In this document: positions 7,613 to 16,193 of the stretch, piece after piece
Numbering within the stretch: the stretch's first letter is position 1
Layout: each line of letters opens with the position of its first letter
From: Microcaldota archaeon
Lineage (GTDB): Archaea; Micrarchaeota; Micrarchaeia; Micrarchaeales; Micrarchaeaceae
Direction of reading: 5' to 3'
Assembly (NCBI GenBank): GCA_021797495.1
Contig: JAJZZO010000018.1
Span: 1 to 64,000 of the forward strand
DNA length: 64,000 nt
Notes under the pieces: model-generated
The model's database searches: none
What the model was told of the DNA's origin: nothing
Seen by the model: only the letters and a program-made list of their open reading frames with translations
Position numbers and translations under genes: made by a program

Positions 7613-8041
7613 TCAGCGCCTTTTGACAGGTTTGGAGTGCTTGCCCTTTTTCTTGGATGCAGTTGCCTTGGGCTTTGCCCTCGCTATTTTTCTGTTCTGC
7701 ATCTTTTTCTGCGGGGCCTTGAGTGTTTTTCTGACAGGTTTCGTCGCTGCCTTTTTGCCTTTTGCTTTTCTTGGCATTGCCTTTTTCTGTTGCCTTTTGA
7801 CTACCACGCCGCTTTTATTCGTTGTCAGCGATATTATCCTGTCGATGTCTTTCGTATTCACGTTCTCTGAATCAAGCCTGTTCAGTATTTCGTCAGCTGC
7901 TGCCTCGCTCACGGTCTCGGAATCCTTCGTTGCGTTTGAAACAAAAGCGTTCTCTATGTCTCCTCTTTTTATCATCGCTTCTATCTCGCGCAGTTTCTTT
8001 AGGTCTTCCACTTCCCTCTTCAAATCCTTCTTCTGCTTCAT
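7613..8041 (-). CDS. Small basic protein with lysine-rich tail
   Basis: A 142-residue soluble protein. The first 85 residues are charged and helical (a probable coiled coil in the first 40). Residues 85-142 are almost entirely Lys, Arg, Ala and Pro, recalling histone H1-like or ribosome-associated tails. This suggests nucleic-acid binding, perhaps chromatin or RNA; no specific family is recognised. It is monocistronic, between tRNA-Ala and the aCPSF2-type RNase. Confidence 0.6.
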   Translation of the reverse strand: MKQKKDLKREVEDLKKLREIEAMIKRGDIENAFVSNATKDSETVSEAAADEILNRLDSENVNTKDIDRIISLTTNKSGVVVKRQQKKAMPRKAKGKKAATKPVRKTLKAPQKKMQNRKIARAKPKATASKKKGKHSKPVKRR

Positions 8042-8146
8042 AACCCCTTCACTGGACGGTTTCCGTCAAACGCCGGAATCCGCACATATTTAAATAGGAG
8101 GTTATTTAAAAGCTTGTGCATCCTGCGTTACTGAGGCTGCCGATTA

Positions 8147-9466
8147 TCAAGCCTCAAAAGCTTCCCCGATGTTCGGTATCGTGACATCGTATTTCTTCTG
8201 CATCTGCTCGAACCTGGATTTCAGGTATTCGGATTTGCTTCGCTCCCCGTGGACTATGAATATGCGTTGTAATCCCGCTATCTTCCCAGGTATGGTTTCG
8301 AGCTGCTTCCTGTCAGCGTGCGCGGAAAGGTGGTAGGTTTCCACGGCCATCTCGACTTTCAATTTGGAGTCGTTTATCGTTATCTCGCGTGCGCCCTCCT
8401 GCAGCGCCCTTCCGAGCGTGCCCTCTGCCTGGTATCCTACGAGTATCATCTTGTTGAGCGGATTCCCGGACATCTTCGTGAGGTAGAACATTATCGGACC
8501 GCCGCTTATCATGCCGCTCGTGGTCACTATGACGGAGCTTTCGTCGTTCGTAGCTATTTTCGTCCTTGTGCCTTTCTTCTCAACCACGATGAAGTTCTCG
8601 CTTTTGAACGGGTCGGAATCGCTCATGAGTATCCTGCTCTGCAGTTCCTTCCTGCAGTATATCACGTTGTGCCTGTGTATCCTCATGGCCTTGTTTATCA
8701 TCCCGTCCTCGTATATAGGCACCTTGGGTATGACTCCGGAGTTCATGTAATCGTCAAGCAAGAAAAGCACCTCCTGCGCCCTTCCGACTGCGAAGCTAGG
8801 CACCACGACCTTGCCTCCTGCCTTTATGGTTTCCACCGTACTGTTTATCATCTGCTTAACGTTCTCCTTCTCGTCCTTGAATATGTCCTTCTCGCCTCCG
8901 TAAGTGCTCTCTGTTATGAGTATGTCGGCCTTAATGCCGCGCAGGTCAGCTCCGTCGAGCAGCCTTGTTTTCGAAAGGTTTATGTCCCCTGTATAAAGCA
9001 GCGTCTTTTTCCCGTCGCTGACTTTTATGAGCGCGCTTCCGAGTATGTGGCCCGCAGGTATGAACGATACTGTAAAGTCCTTTATCCTGAACTCTTTCTT
9101 GTATTCGTGCAACGAATAATTCTTTCCAAGCTGTATGAGCCCCTCCTTTGTCACGTCGCTGGGGTTCGATATGTGCATGTAGTCGTTTATCAAAACGTTC
9201 GCCAGTTCCGACGTGGGTTTTGTCACATAGGTCTTGTTCCTGTAGCCTGCACTGTATATGTGCGGCAGGTAGCCGCAATGGTCCAGGTGCGCGTGCGAGA
9301 TAACTATCCCGTCTATTTCCTTAAGCTGTTCGTCGCTTATCTTTGGGTATTGGTCTTCTGATCCGAGCTTGACGCCTGCATCCAAAAGTATGTTGGTGCT
9401 TCCGCTCGAAACCATTATGCAGCTGCGGCCTACTTCGCCTGCAGCTCCAAAAAAAGTAATTTTCAA
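8147..9466 (-). CDS. Beta-CASP metallo-beta-lactamase ribonuclease, aCPSF2 type
   Basis: About 439 residues. The metallo-beta-lactamase motif is present as HAHLDH (58-63 from the chosen start), followed by GHILGSA, TGDIN and the beta-CASP signature region with ESTYGG, then TSGMISGGP, GYQAEGTLGR and the distal SAHAD histidine. There are no N-terminal KH domains, so it is the shorter archaeal aCPSF2-like form rather than aCPSF1; these are endo/5'-exo-ribonucleases in RNA processing and decay. I chose the TTG at 9466 because GGTGA (9472-9476) precedes it by five bases and the family normally starts right at the KITFFGAAGE strand; a GTG at 9505 lies too close to the TATA-like box (9508-9518). aRNase J is the alternative name. 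Confidence 0.88.
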   Translation of the reverse strand: MKITFFGAAGEVGRSCIMVSSGSTNILLDAGVKLGSEDQYPKISDEQLKEIDGIVISHAHLDHCGYLPHIYSAGYRNKTYVTKPTSELANVLINDYMHISNPSDVTKEGLIQLGKNYSLHEYKKEFRIKDFTVSFIPAGHILGSALIKVSDGKKTLLYTGDINLSKTRLLDGADLRGIKADILITESTYGGEKDIFKDEKENVKQMINSTVETIKAGGKVVVPSFAVGRAQEVLFLLDDYMNSGVIPKVPIYEDGMINKAMRIHRHNVIYCRKELQSRILMSDSDPFKSENFIVVEKKGTRTKIATNDESSVIVTTSGMISGGPIMFYLTKMSGNPLNKMILVGYQAEGTLGRALQEGAREITINDSKLKVEMAVETYHLSAHADRKQLETIPGKIAGLQRIFIVHGERSKSEYLKSRFEQMQKKYDVTIPNIGEAFEA

Positions 9467-9619
9467 TTCTTTCACCTTTTTTTCTGATTTTTTCTTTGTT
9501 TTCACTGTTTTATATTTTGTTTGTTTTTTTATTTGTTTTTTGTTTCATTTATTTGCGCCAGCTACCCGTTAAAAGGCATGCTTGCGATATTTTGCAGAAA
9601 GAATAAGCTCCAAGAGCGT

Positions 9620-10351
9620 TCATTCGCTCTTGGTTTTCTTCTTTATTACTGCTATGTCTTCCATGTTTATCTCGGGCTGTGACGCTTGCTGGATCTGCTT
9701 TTTCCTTGCAGGTCTCTGCTGCTCGCCTCCGCGCCCTCCTCTTATGCCTAATGCCCTCCTTACAGACACGTAGAGATCGTCCAGTTTCGTGTCCAGTTCG
9801 CGTATCTTCCTGTCTGTCTCGTTGAGCTTTTCAGTATAATTCTTTATGTCATCCTGTATGTAACCTATCTTCCTCTGCAATCTTACAAACTTCAATAATC
9901 CTTCGAGCTGGGAGTCTATTTCTGCTATCTTCCTTATTATGCCCTTCTCGTCATCCAGGGACATCCTCGCCTCTGTGGAAAGCTTGAACTCGAGCCTGTT
10001 CTTCTGCCTCTTGAGGTAGCCTATCTTTTTTACCTCAACGTTGTCCTTCTCGCTCTCCACGAATTTTGATATCGCTATATTCTCGGCTTCCTTGTACTCC
10101 AGCTTTCTCCTGTAATCCTTTATCTCAGTTATAAGTATATCTCTCTGCTTTCTGCATTCGTCTATCTGGCTCTTTATGGTCGCCACTTCGGGGTTGCTCG
10201 ATTCCTTTATCAGCACGCTCAAAGACTTTCTCCCGTTTGTTTGCGCTTCCGGAGCCTTTGCATGTGGTTGCTCATTATGCACTGCAATGTTTTGCTGTGG
10301 CTGTGTAGCTATTTCTTCTTTTGCTGCTATTTTTTCACCGCTTTCCTTCAA
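9620..10351 (-). CDS. Coiled-coil protein
   Basis: A 243-residue protein: a low-complexity N-terminus, a long charged coiled coil (about residues 50-200) and a basic Gly/Arg/Gln-rich tail. It resembles the uncharacterised coiled-coil proteins widespread in archaea (COG1340-like), for which a ribosome or translation link has been suggested; that assignment is tentative. The start appears to be TTG at 10351, overlapping the stop of the upstream glycosyltransferase gene as TTGA, so the two are coupled. Confidence 0.6.
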   Translation of the reverse strand: MKESGEKIAAKEEIATQPQQNIAVHNEQPHAKAPEAQTNGRKSLSVLIKESSNPEVATIKSQIDECRKQRDILITEIKDYRRKLEYKEAENIAISKFVESEKDNVEVKKIGYLKRQKNRLEFKLSTEARMSLDDEKGIIRKIAEIDSQLEGLLKFVRLQRKIGYIQDDIKNYTEKLNETDRKIRELDTKLDDLYVSVRRALGIRGGRGGEQQRPARKKQIQQASQPEINMEDIAVIKKKTKSE

Positions 10352-11553
10352 AAAACCGCCTTTAAACTTTTGTTATTATTCCGGGCTGATGCCTCAAGTG
10401 CTGCAGAGTATGTTTTCAAGAGTTTGTCAGTAACCTTGGCTATCGAATACTCTCTGGCAGTTTTCGTACACTCTTTATAATGGGGTAAATTATTTATAAC
10501 CTTTTCTATCTTCATTGCGCAACCTTTGTAATCAAGCGGCTTGAATTTCTCGCCGTTTTTGCCGTCTTTTATAAGCTCGCTGAGAGCCAGGTAGTCTGCT
10601 CCTACCACCGGCTTTCCTGTCGCCATCGCCTCCAACGAAACGATGCCCTGCGTTTCGAACGTTGATGGCATGCACAGCAGGTCTGCCGCAGCGTAATACT
10701 TCGGCAGTTCCTTCTCGCTTACGAAGCCTGCGAACTTGACTATCTTCTCAAGCCTGTTCTTGTGTACAAGCTTTATGTAATAATCCATCGCCGGCCCTGT
10801 GCCTGCGATAATAAACTTTATCCTCTTTTTCTTCTGGCTAAGCACTTTAGCTGCTCTTATCATGGTGCCTATGTTCTTCTCCTTGCTTACCCTTCCCATG
10901 TACAGCACGAGCTTAGAACTGTCGTCGCCGGTAATTATGTGCTTGAGCTTCGCGCCTTTTACCTGCGGGGTGAAACGCTTCGTGTCGACGCCGTTTGGGA
11001 CCACGTCTATATTCCCTATGCCCTTCCTTTCCAGAAGCGATTTTATGCTGTTGCTCGGGGCTACCACTCTGGTGCAGCTTCCGTAGAAGAATTTCGCATA
11101 GGGCCATGCATACTTTATGAAAAGCCTTCTTGTTATCGGATTGGACACGCCGTACTCCTTTATCACGGTGCTCTTAGTGAAAAGCGTGTGGAACGAGCCT
11201 ACTGAAGGTATTTTTCCCATCTTGGACACGAGCAATCCGTACGTGCCTACGGTGAAGGGAGTTTGCACGTGCACTACGTCGGCGTCGTAAACTCCTATCT
11301 TGCTTGCAGCCATGAACGGCATCAACGCGAAATTGTATTGAGGATACCTCTTGAACTTGACGCTTGGCACGACTATTATGTCGTCCCTGCCCTTTACCAT
11401 CTCCTTGGTCTTCTTGTTGCCTGAGGCTACAATGACTACTTTATGGCCCCTGGACTCAAGCTCTTCCTTGAATCCGAGCATAGAAGTCACTGCGCCGTCT
11501 ACTGCGGGCAGGAATGTATCTGTATAAAAGAAAATGTTTAAATGTGATTTCAT
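10348..11553 (-). CDS. GT4-family glycosyltransferase
   Basis: About 401 residues with the GT-B fold of family 4 enzymes. The N-terminal domain opens with FFYTDTFLPAVDG (acceptor-binding loop). The C-terminal domain has VLYMGRVSKEKN and the nucleotide-sugar site FETQGIVSLEAMATGKPVVG with the E-x7-E pair. Such enzymes transfer a sugar from an NDP-sugar to lipid (diacylglycerol or archaeol-type), or to a growing glycan, at the inner membrane face. The ATG at 11553 puts the homologous strand at the N-terminus; a GTG at 11589 is also possible. It follows L15 in the same direction and overlaps the coiled-coil gene. Confidence 0.88.
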   Translation of the reverse strand: MKSHLNIFFYTDTFLPAVDGAVTSMLGFKEELESRGHKVVIVASGNKKTKEMVKGRDDIIVVPSVKFKRYPQYNFALMPFMAASKIGVYDADVVHVQTPFTVGTYGLLVSKMGKIPSVGSFHTLFTKSTVIKEYGVSNPITRRLFIKYAWPYAKFFYGSCTRVVAPSNSIKSLLERKGIGNIDVVPNGVDTKRFTPQVKGAKLKHIITGDDSSKLVLYMGRVSKEKNIGTMIRAAKVLSQKKKRIKFIIAGTGPAMDYYIKLVHKNRLEKIVKFAGFVSEKELPKYYAAADLLCMPSTFETQGIVSLEAMATGKPVVGADYLALSELIKDGKNGEKFKPLDYKGCAMKIEKVINNLPHYKECTKTAREYSIAKVTDKLLKTYSAALEASARNNNKSLKAVF

Positions 11554-11597
11554 GTTTTTGCCGCTGTTGCTTTGATGGGCGTGTTCCACGCGCCTTT

Positions 11598-12008
11598 TTA
11601 TTGCTTGTTTTTAGGCGTTATCGCTTCGCCGTTTGCCTTCTTTATCTTTTCCAAGGCCTTTGCCGAAAACGCGTCAGCCTTTATCTTCGCAGGCATTTCG
11701 AGAGTTCCGTTGCTCAGCACCTTGTAGCCTGTCAAGTCTATCTCGGATGTCTTTGACTTCTTCAGCATCGCGTTTATCGACTGCAGGCTCACGCTTTTGA
11801 GCTTTACCTGCATCCATTTCGTGAATCCGTGCTTCCTTATCTCTTCCGGGTGCTTTGCGGTTAAATATGTGAAATTGTGCTTCTTGTGGGCGTTGCGCCT
11901 TCCAACGCCTCCACGGTCTCCTGCACCTCTCGCGTTCTTTATGTTGCCAACTCCCCATCTTCTGTTGCCCAGGTATTTCCTGCTTTTCTTCTGATGCCTT
12001 ACTACCAT
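11598..12008 (-). CDS. rpl15: 50S ribosomal protein L15 (uL15)
   Basis: 136 residues. The N-terminus VVRHQKKSRKYLGNRRWG and the glycine/arginine stretch GAGDRGGVGRR are typical of archaeal uL15, which binds 23S rRNA near the peptidyl-transferase side. Its ATG overlaps the stop of the L30 gene as TAATG. In many archaea L30-L15 end the spc operon before secY; here they are detached and followed by a glycosyltransferase. Confidence 0.95.
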   Translation of the reverse strand: MVVRHQKKSRKYLGNRRWGVGNIKNARGAGDRGGVGRRNAHKKHNFTYLTAKHPEEIRKHGFTKWMQVKLKSVSLQSINAMLKKSKTSEIDLTGYKVLSNGTLEMPAKIKADAFSAKALEKIKKANGEAITPKNKQ

Positions 12009-12427
12009 TAAATCATCCTTTTTATGAGCTTGTTTATGTCGCTGCCCATATAACCAAGGTCTCCACCCTGCTTGTACCCGAGCTTCGTGCTCCTGTATCC
12101 GTGCCTCGGCGGGTGCAGCCTTACAGGCATAAGCTCCTTGAGCTTCTTCATGTCGTATTCCCCTGCAGCTACCTTCTTAGGGTCTGCGTCAGAGCCTGCT
12201 TTCTTCAGGAGCTTTTCAAGCACCTCTTCGTCGAGCTCACCGTAAGCCACGTAATTGTTGCATGTCTTTAGCATGCCCGCGTAATCGGCGGTTACCTTAA
12301 GTATCGTGCAGTTGCTTACCCTTTTGAGCCTGAGCCTTTCGAGGGTCTCTGCCGTATCGTATCTTACGTTGACCGTGCCCCTTATTCGGACTACGCCAAC
12401 TAACTTGTTGAGAACGGATTTTGACAT
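12008..12427 (-). CDS. rpl30: 50S ribosomal protein L30 (uL30)
   Basis: 139 residues, in the archaeal/eukaryotic long uL30 form. VVRIRGTVNV near the N-terminus and the C-terminal PPRHGYRSTKLGYKQGGDLGYMG are family hallmarks. It is the first gene of the L30-L15 pair and is translationally coupled to L15 by a one-base overlap. The 143-base spacer upstream holds AT-rich promoter-like sequence and the hairpins that follow the peroxiredoxin gene. Confidence 0.95.
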   Translation of the reverse strand: MSKSVLNKLVGVVRIRGTVNVRYDTAETLERLRLKRVSNCTILKVTADYAGMLKTCNNYVAYGELDEEVLEKLLKKAGSDADPKKVAAGEYDMKKLKELMPVRLHPPRHGYRSTKLGYKQGGDLGYMGSDINKLIKRMI

Positions 12428-12544
12428 AGAAATTCGCCTTTAAGCGTTAGATTTGCTAATTTAATTGCAAGAAAGAATATTAAAGCTTGCCTGAAACTAC
12501 AATAAGCTTAGCAGCGTTAAAATATAAAAAGCTGCGTGTCATCG

Positions 12545-12582
12545 CCTTTTGGAGAAAAGGAATGGAAAGCTCAGAGCTTTCC
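12545..12582 (-). terminator. Two hairpins at the end of the peroxiredoxin gene
   Basis: GGAAAGCT (12564-12571) pairs with AGCTTTCC (12575-12582) around a loop holding part of the peroxiredoxin TGA stop, and a second stem, CCTTTT/AAAAGG (12545-12560), follows directly. Their place at the gene end suggests transcript termination or 3'-end protection. Confidence 0.5.
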
Positions 12583-13161
12583 TATGTCCTTGACCACGTC
12601 TATGTCAAGGGCGTCATTTCCTTTCTTCCAGTTTGCAGGTATGGCGCACATGTGCCCCTCCTTGGCCGGATGGTCCCTGAGGTACTTGAGGCCAAGGAAC
12701 GCGTTAAGAATGTGATCCGCATCCTTGCCTAAGTTGTTGTTGAATGCAGCCATGTATTGTATATTACCGTCAGGGTCTATTATCACAACAGATCTTCTGG
12801 CTTGACCTGACTGTGCATTAAGCAATCCGAACCTTTTCGTTATCTCCTTGTTGAAATCTTCCACCATCGGTATTGTGCTCTTCTGCACTCTAGGGCTTGT
12901 CTGCGCCCAACCCTTATGTGAAAAGACGCTGTCAGTGCTTATGGCGAATACCTCCGCATCGTTTTTCTTGAACTCATCATACTTGCCCATGAATGCCTCT
13001 ATGTCTGTGGCGCAAACGAAAGTGAAATCCCCCGGGTAGAACGTAAGTATGTTCCACTTGCCCTTCTCTGGTACCTTTATCTTTTCTATCTTGTCCTCTT
13101 TCGGAAAATAAGCGTTTGCCTCCATCTGTTCGAATCTTTCCTCTATGGGTATGCCTTCCAT
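12571..13161 (-). CDS. AhpC-type 2-Cys peroxiredoxin
   Basis: 196 residues. The peroxidatic cysteine is C50 in DFTFVCATD (the usual Pro after Cys is Ala here), with the thioredoxin-fold elements around it. The C-terminal CAIPANWKKG supplies the resolving cysteine C172, as in AhpC. It reduces H2O2 and organic peroxides; the electron donor is not visible nearby. It is divergent from an Lrp-type regulator, with a 16-bp palindrome in the 72-base spacer, so the regulator may control it. Confidence 0.93.
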   Translation of the reverse strand: MEGIPIEERFEQMEANAYFPKEDKIEKIKVPEKGKWNILTFYPGDFTFVCATDIEAFMGKYDEFKKNDAEVFAISTDSVFSHKGWAQTSPRVQKSTIPMVEDFNKEITKRFGLLNAQSGQARRSVVIIDPDGNIQYMAAFNNNLGKDADHILNAFLGLKYLRDHPAKEGHMCAIPANWKKGNDALDIDVVKDIGKL

Positions 13162-13188
13162 ATTATCACATCCATATATTGTTTATCC

Positions 13189-13204
13189 AAATATTTAAAT
13201 ATTT
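13189..13204. promoter_or_regulatory. 16-bp palindrome between peroxiredoxin and Lrp-type regulator
   Basis: AAATATTTAAATATTT is a perfect palindrome in the 72-base divergent spacer. It can serve as a TATA element for either direction and matches the AT-rich dyads bound by Lrp/AsnC dimers. Autoregulation and control of the peroxiredoxin are therefore plausible. Confidence 0.5.
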
Positions 13205-13233
13205 TGTTATTTTTATTATATAAATTGATACAA

Positions 13234-13662
13234 ATGACAAAAGATTTGCCTAAAAGTTTAGATAAACGCATAGTTGAGAAGCTTGTTTCCGATTCTGAAG
13301 TGCCTGTTGAAAGGCTGGCATCCGAGTATGGCGTATCTCCCGGAACCATAAGGAACCGCATCGCTCAGCTGTCGGAATCAAAGATAATAATAGGCTACAA
13401 AGCCCGAGCCAGGCTGAACAGGCTTGGGATGTCTGAGGTGATAGTTGGCCTTGACATAGAGCCCGAGCACTACATGAAGGCTATGGATTCCATAAAGGCA
13501 TTGGATTTCGTGAAGGAGCTTTACAGGGCCAGCGGCGACCACGCGGCAATAGCCATAGTGGCCGCGGACTCAGATGAGGTGGAACGCATGATGAATGACA
13601 TAATGTCCATAGCAGGAGTAAGGAAAGTGTATCCCTCATTCATACAGGAGATAATAAAATAA
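13234..13662 (+). CDS. Lrp/AsnC-family transcriptional regulator
   Basis: 142 residues from the ATG at 13234. The N-terminal winged helix-turn-helix (about 5-60) contains SVSDS..VPVERLASEYGVSPGTIRNRI-like spacing with the recognition helix SPGTIRNRIAQL; the C-terminal RAM domain (about 65-142) has the beta-alpha-beta-beta pattern. These proteins form dimers or octamers and sense amino acids or act without ligand. An in-frame ATG 30 bases earlier would add hydrophobic residues not found in the family and overlaps the promoter. It ends exactly where the convergent ExoIII gene ends. Confidence 0.88.
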   Translation: MTKDLPKSLDKRIVEKLVSDSEVPVERLASEYGVSPGTIRNRIAQLSESKIIIGYKARARLNRLGMSEVIVGLDIEPEHYMKAMDSIKALDFVKELYRASGDHAAIAIVAADSDEVERMMNDIMSIAGVRKVYPSFIQEIIK

Positions 13663-14418
13663 TCATATGCGTGCGTCCAGGACGAGCTTTACCGGCACAT
13701 GGTCAGAGCCTTTGACCTCTTTCAATATCTCTGCGCTGACAACCTTTTTCTCAAGCCTCTTTGAGACTAAGAAGTAGTCAATGCGCCATCCTATGTTTTT
13801 CGCCCTCGCGCCGAACATGTAAGACCACCACGTATAGTTTCCCGGTTCCTTGTTGAATATCCTGAAAGTGTCTACAAAGCCCTCTTCTATGAATCTGTCC
13901 ATATCATATCTCTCCTCTTTCGTGAACCCTGCGTTGTGCATGTTCTCTTTGGGCCTGGCTATGTCTATCTCTTCGTGCGCCACGTTAAAATCTCCGCAAA
14001 TAACTACTGGCTTCTTCTCTTCAAGGCCGTGCATGTAATCCAATATCTTTGAATTAAAATCCCTCTTCATGCTTAGCCTGGAAAGGTCCCTTCTCGAATT
14101 CGGGAAGTATGCGTTTATGAAATAAAAATCCCTGAATTCAAGAGTTTGAACCCTGCCCTCATCCAAATCAAAATCCGCAGAGTATGAGAGCGCCTCGGCT
14201 TTTGCAAGAGCCATCGTGCCACTGTACCCTTTCTTCTTTGCAGGGTTGATGTAAGCCTCATAGCCCATGTCTGCGAGATGTTTCGGTACCTTATCGTGGT
14301 CCGCCTTTATCTCCTGCAACGCCACCACGTCGGGAGCCTCGCTGCTTATCAACCCTGTGACTCCTTTTATTGAAGCCCTTATCCCGTTAACGTTCCACGA
14401 TATCAAGCTTGTACGCAT
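13663..14418 (-). CDS. xthA: Exodeoxyribonuclease III / AP endonuclease
   Basis: 251 residues of the EEP fold. Motifs: SWNVNGIRA at the start, LQEIK with the metal-binding Glu, GDFNVAH, and GSDHVPV with the catalytic His near the C-terminus. It cleaves at abasic sites and trims 3' ends in base-excision repair. The ATG at 14418 has GGTG five bases upstream, favouring it over a GTG two codons earlier. It follows a GNAT gene and the endonuclease Q gene on the same strand, forming a repair cluster. Confidence 0.93.
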   Translation of the reverse strand: MRTSLISWNVNGIRASIKGVTGLISSEAPDVVALQEIKADHDKVPKHLADMGYEAYINPAKKKGYSGTMALAKAEALSYSADFDLDEGRVQTLEFRDFYFINAYFPNSRRDLSRLSMKRDFNSKILDYMHGLEEKKPVVICGDFNVAHEEIDIARPKENMHNAGFTKEERYDMDRFIEEGFVDTFRIFNKEPGNYTWWSYMFGARAKNIGWRIDYFLVSKRLEKKVVSAEILKEVKGSDHVPVKLVLDARI

Positions 14419-14430
14419 ATACACACCGGC

Positions 14431-14913
14431 TCATAACTCAAGCTCCATCTTTACGATTTCATAACCGTCTTCTACAGCACGTCCGGATATCTTGAATCCC
14501 GCCCTGGTGTAAAGCTTCAAGCTTCTTGCGTTGTATTCGTTTATTCTGCTTACTTTAAGTTTTTCGAGCTTAAGCTGTCTTGCTCTTTCTATCAAAAGCC
14601 CAAGCACCCGCGTTCCTATGCCCTTGCCCCAGTATTCTTCAGCGCCTATCGTTATAGGGGTTTTATCCTTGGTTATGCTGGCGTCGCCTATGGCTTTCAT
14701 CCCGTTCTCCTCTACTTCTATGATATAAGCTTCGCCAAGCTCCGAAAGCTTGGCGTACATCCTATGTATTACATCGGAGTCGTATGGCATGGCCTTCGGC
14801 CCTTCGGAATAAAACAGCACATCGGGATTCGTGTACCATTCAAGAAAGCTGCCCATATCCTTTTCAAGCTCTATGGGTCTGAGCCTTACGTTTCCGTCTT
14901 CCAATATTGCCAT
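14431..14913 (-). CDS. GNAT-family N-acetyltransferase
   Basis: 160 residues. The acetyl-CoA site is visible as EYWGKGIGTRVLGLLI, followed by the NEYNARSLKLYTRAGF pattern of RimJ-like GNATs. N-terminal VRLRPIE and WYTNPDV also fit that group. The substrate is unknown. The ATG at 14913 overlaps slightly with the stop of the upstream endonuclease Q gene (14918-14920 lies just before it), so it is cotranscribed. A longer frame to 14994 would overlap endonuclease Q and adds unrelated residues. Confidence 0.88.
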   Translation of the reverse strand: MAILEDGNVRLRPIELEKDMGSFLEWYTNPDVLFYSEGPKAMPYDSDVIHRMYAKLSELGEAYIIEVEENGMKAIGDASITKDKTPITIGAEEYWGKGIGTRVLGLLIERARQLKLEKLKVSRINEYNARSLKLYTRAGFKISGRAVEDGYEIVKMELEL

Positions 14914-14917
14914 AAAA

Positions 14918-16183
14918 TCACGAAAAGAAATCAGACATGCTCTTCTGCTGCGTAGCAGGGGTTTTTTCTGGCTTTCCCCTAGAAAGAAGGTCAAGCTCCC
15001 CGAATACGCCTGAATATCCTGGCTTTATCGTTATCCTATCGTTCCTTACGTTGTCTATGCATTCCGCTATCTCGCTTCCAGCGGTTTCTTCAATATCGCT
15101 TATCTTTGCCTTTGTAAGGACATCGAGTTCGTCCCCAAAGCGTTCTATCATCTTTGCGTACGCTTCCCTTACTAGAGCGGTATATCTCGTCTTCCCCTTT
15201 GCGTAAGATATCACCTCCAAGAGCGGCACGGCATGGATGTACGGTATGTGGTTTTTAGGAACATATCCCACAGGCCTGTCGGCAAGGTCGTTAATCCTAT
15301 GCAATACCCCTATGACGAGCTTTTTGCCGCAGACCTTGCATACGCTATTTTCTGATTCTTCCGGGTTTACGGAATACCTGCATTCTCTGTGTCCGTCGTA
15401 ATGGTATTTTCCCTCTTCAGGATAGTATTCTACCGTCTGCGTAAACCTCTTGGCGTCTTTTTCGACTATGGCCTTGATTATAGAATCATACGTTAATTTC
15501 TCGAGCTCAAACATGTTGGATTCCCTTCCCATGTTCTGGAGCGAATGCATGTCGCTATTCGATATGAGCGTATACTTGTCAAGCTCCGATATCCTCCAAT
15601 TCATTTTCGGGTCAGAGCTCAGGCCGCTTTCGTAGGCGTGTATGTCCTTTTCCCTGTCTTCATACGCCTCCTTTATCGAGTTGAAACCTGACATCGCGCC
15701 GAGCGCGCCGAAATACGGGGTCCACAAATGCGCCGGAAATACGAAAGCCTTTTTGCTTACTCCAAGGGCCTTGTCTACAAGTTCCGCGGCGCTCATCTGC
15801 AGTTGCGGCCTGCCGTCGGAGCTCATGATTCCGTATGCCTTAAGCTCTTCCGAAAGCGCCTTCGCATCCTCGAAGCTCGGCAACAATATGCAGTTGTGCA
15901 CCTTTTTGGTGGATTTGTCTCTCCCTTCGAATATGGTCGATACTTCGGCACTCGCTACAAACCTCACCTCGTGTTTGCTTCCCTTCAATTTGTAAAGCCC
16001 GTTGCCTTCAGCTTCGAGCTTGGATACGAGCTCTTTCATCCATTCAGGGTGCAAAACGTCTCCTGTGCCGACAACGTTTATGCCTTTTTCAAGCGCCGCG
16101 GCTTCCATAGATTCGGGATTTATGGCGCTGCTGCACGCCATTGCGAATCTGGAATGAACATGCAAATCAGCAATCACTCTCAT
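14918..16183 (-). CDS. Endonuclease Q (PHP domain) with C-terminal PIP box
   Basis: 421 residues. The PHP domain begins with ADLHVHSRFAMA, continues with TGDVLHPEW and ends near NSDMHSLQN, supplying the metal-binding His/Asp residues. A zinc-binding module follows (HREC...CKVCGKK). The last residues, QKSMSDFF (413-420), are a perfect PCNA-interacting motif. EndoQ is known to nick DNA 5' of deoxyuridine, deoxyinosine and abasic sites and to bind PCNA in archaea. It lies with ExoIII, NUDIX and Nth genes, fitting a base-repair cluster. The ATG at 16183 is preferred to a GTG two codons upstream. This is one of the firmer archaeal markers. Confidence 0.92.
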   Translation of the reverse strand: MRVIADLHVHSRFAMACSSAINPESMEAAALEKGINVVGTGDVLHPEWMKELVSKLEAEGNGLYKLKGSKHEVRFVASAEVSTIFEGRDKSTKKVHNCILLPSFEDAKALSEELKAYGIMSSDGRPQLQMSAAELVDKALGVSKKAFVFPAHLWTPYFGALGAMSGFNSIKEAYEDREKDIHAYESGLSSDPKMNWRISELDKYTLISNSDMHSLQNMGRESNMFELEKLTYDSIIKAIVEKDAKRFTQTVEYYPEEGKYHYDGHRECRYSVNPEESENSVCKVCGKKLVIGVLHRINDLADRPVGYVPKNHIPYIHAVPLLEVISYAKGKTRYTALVREAYAKMIERFGDELDVLTKAKISDIEETAGSEIAECIDNVRNDRITIKPGYSGVFGELDLLSRGKPEKTPATQQKSMSDFFS

Positions 16184-16193
16184 AATCACACTT

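Noticed and set aside
8318-9361. 347-codon plus-strand frame opposite aCPSF2
   Set aside because: A shadow of the well-supported minus-strand beta-CASP gene; composition is Tyr/His/Arg-biased and no domain is visible.
9429-9734. Antisense-looking frames opposite core genes (aCPSF2 and coiled-coil region)
   Set aside because: Repeated shadow frames of GC-structured codons; no start signal or homology.
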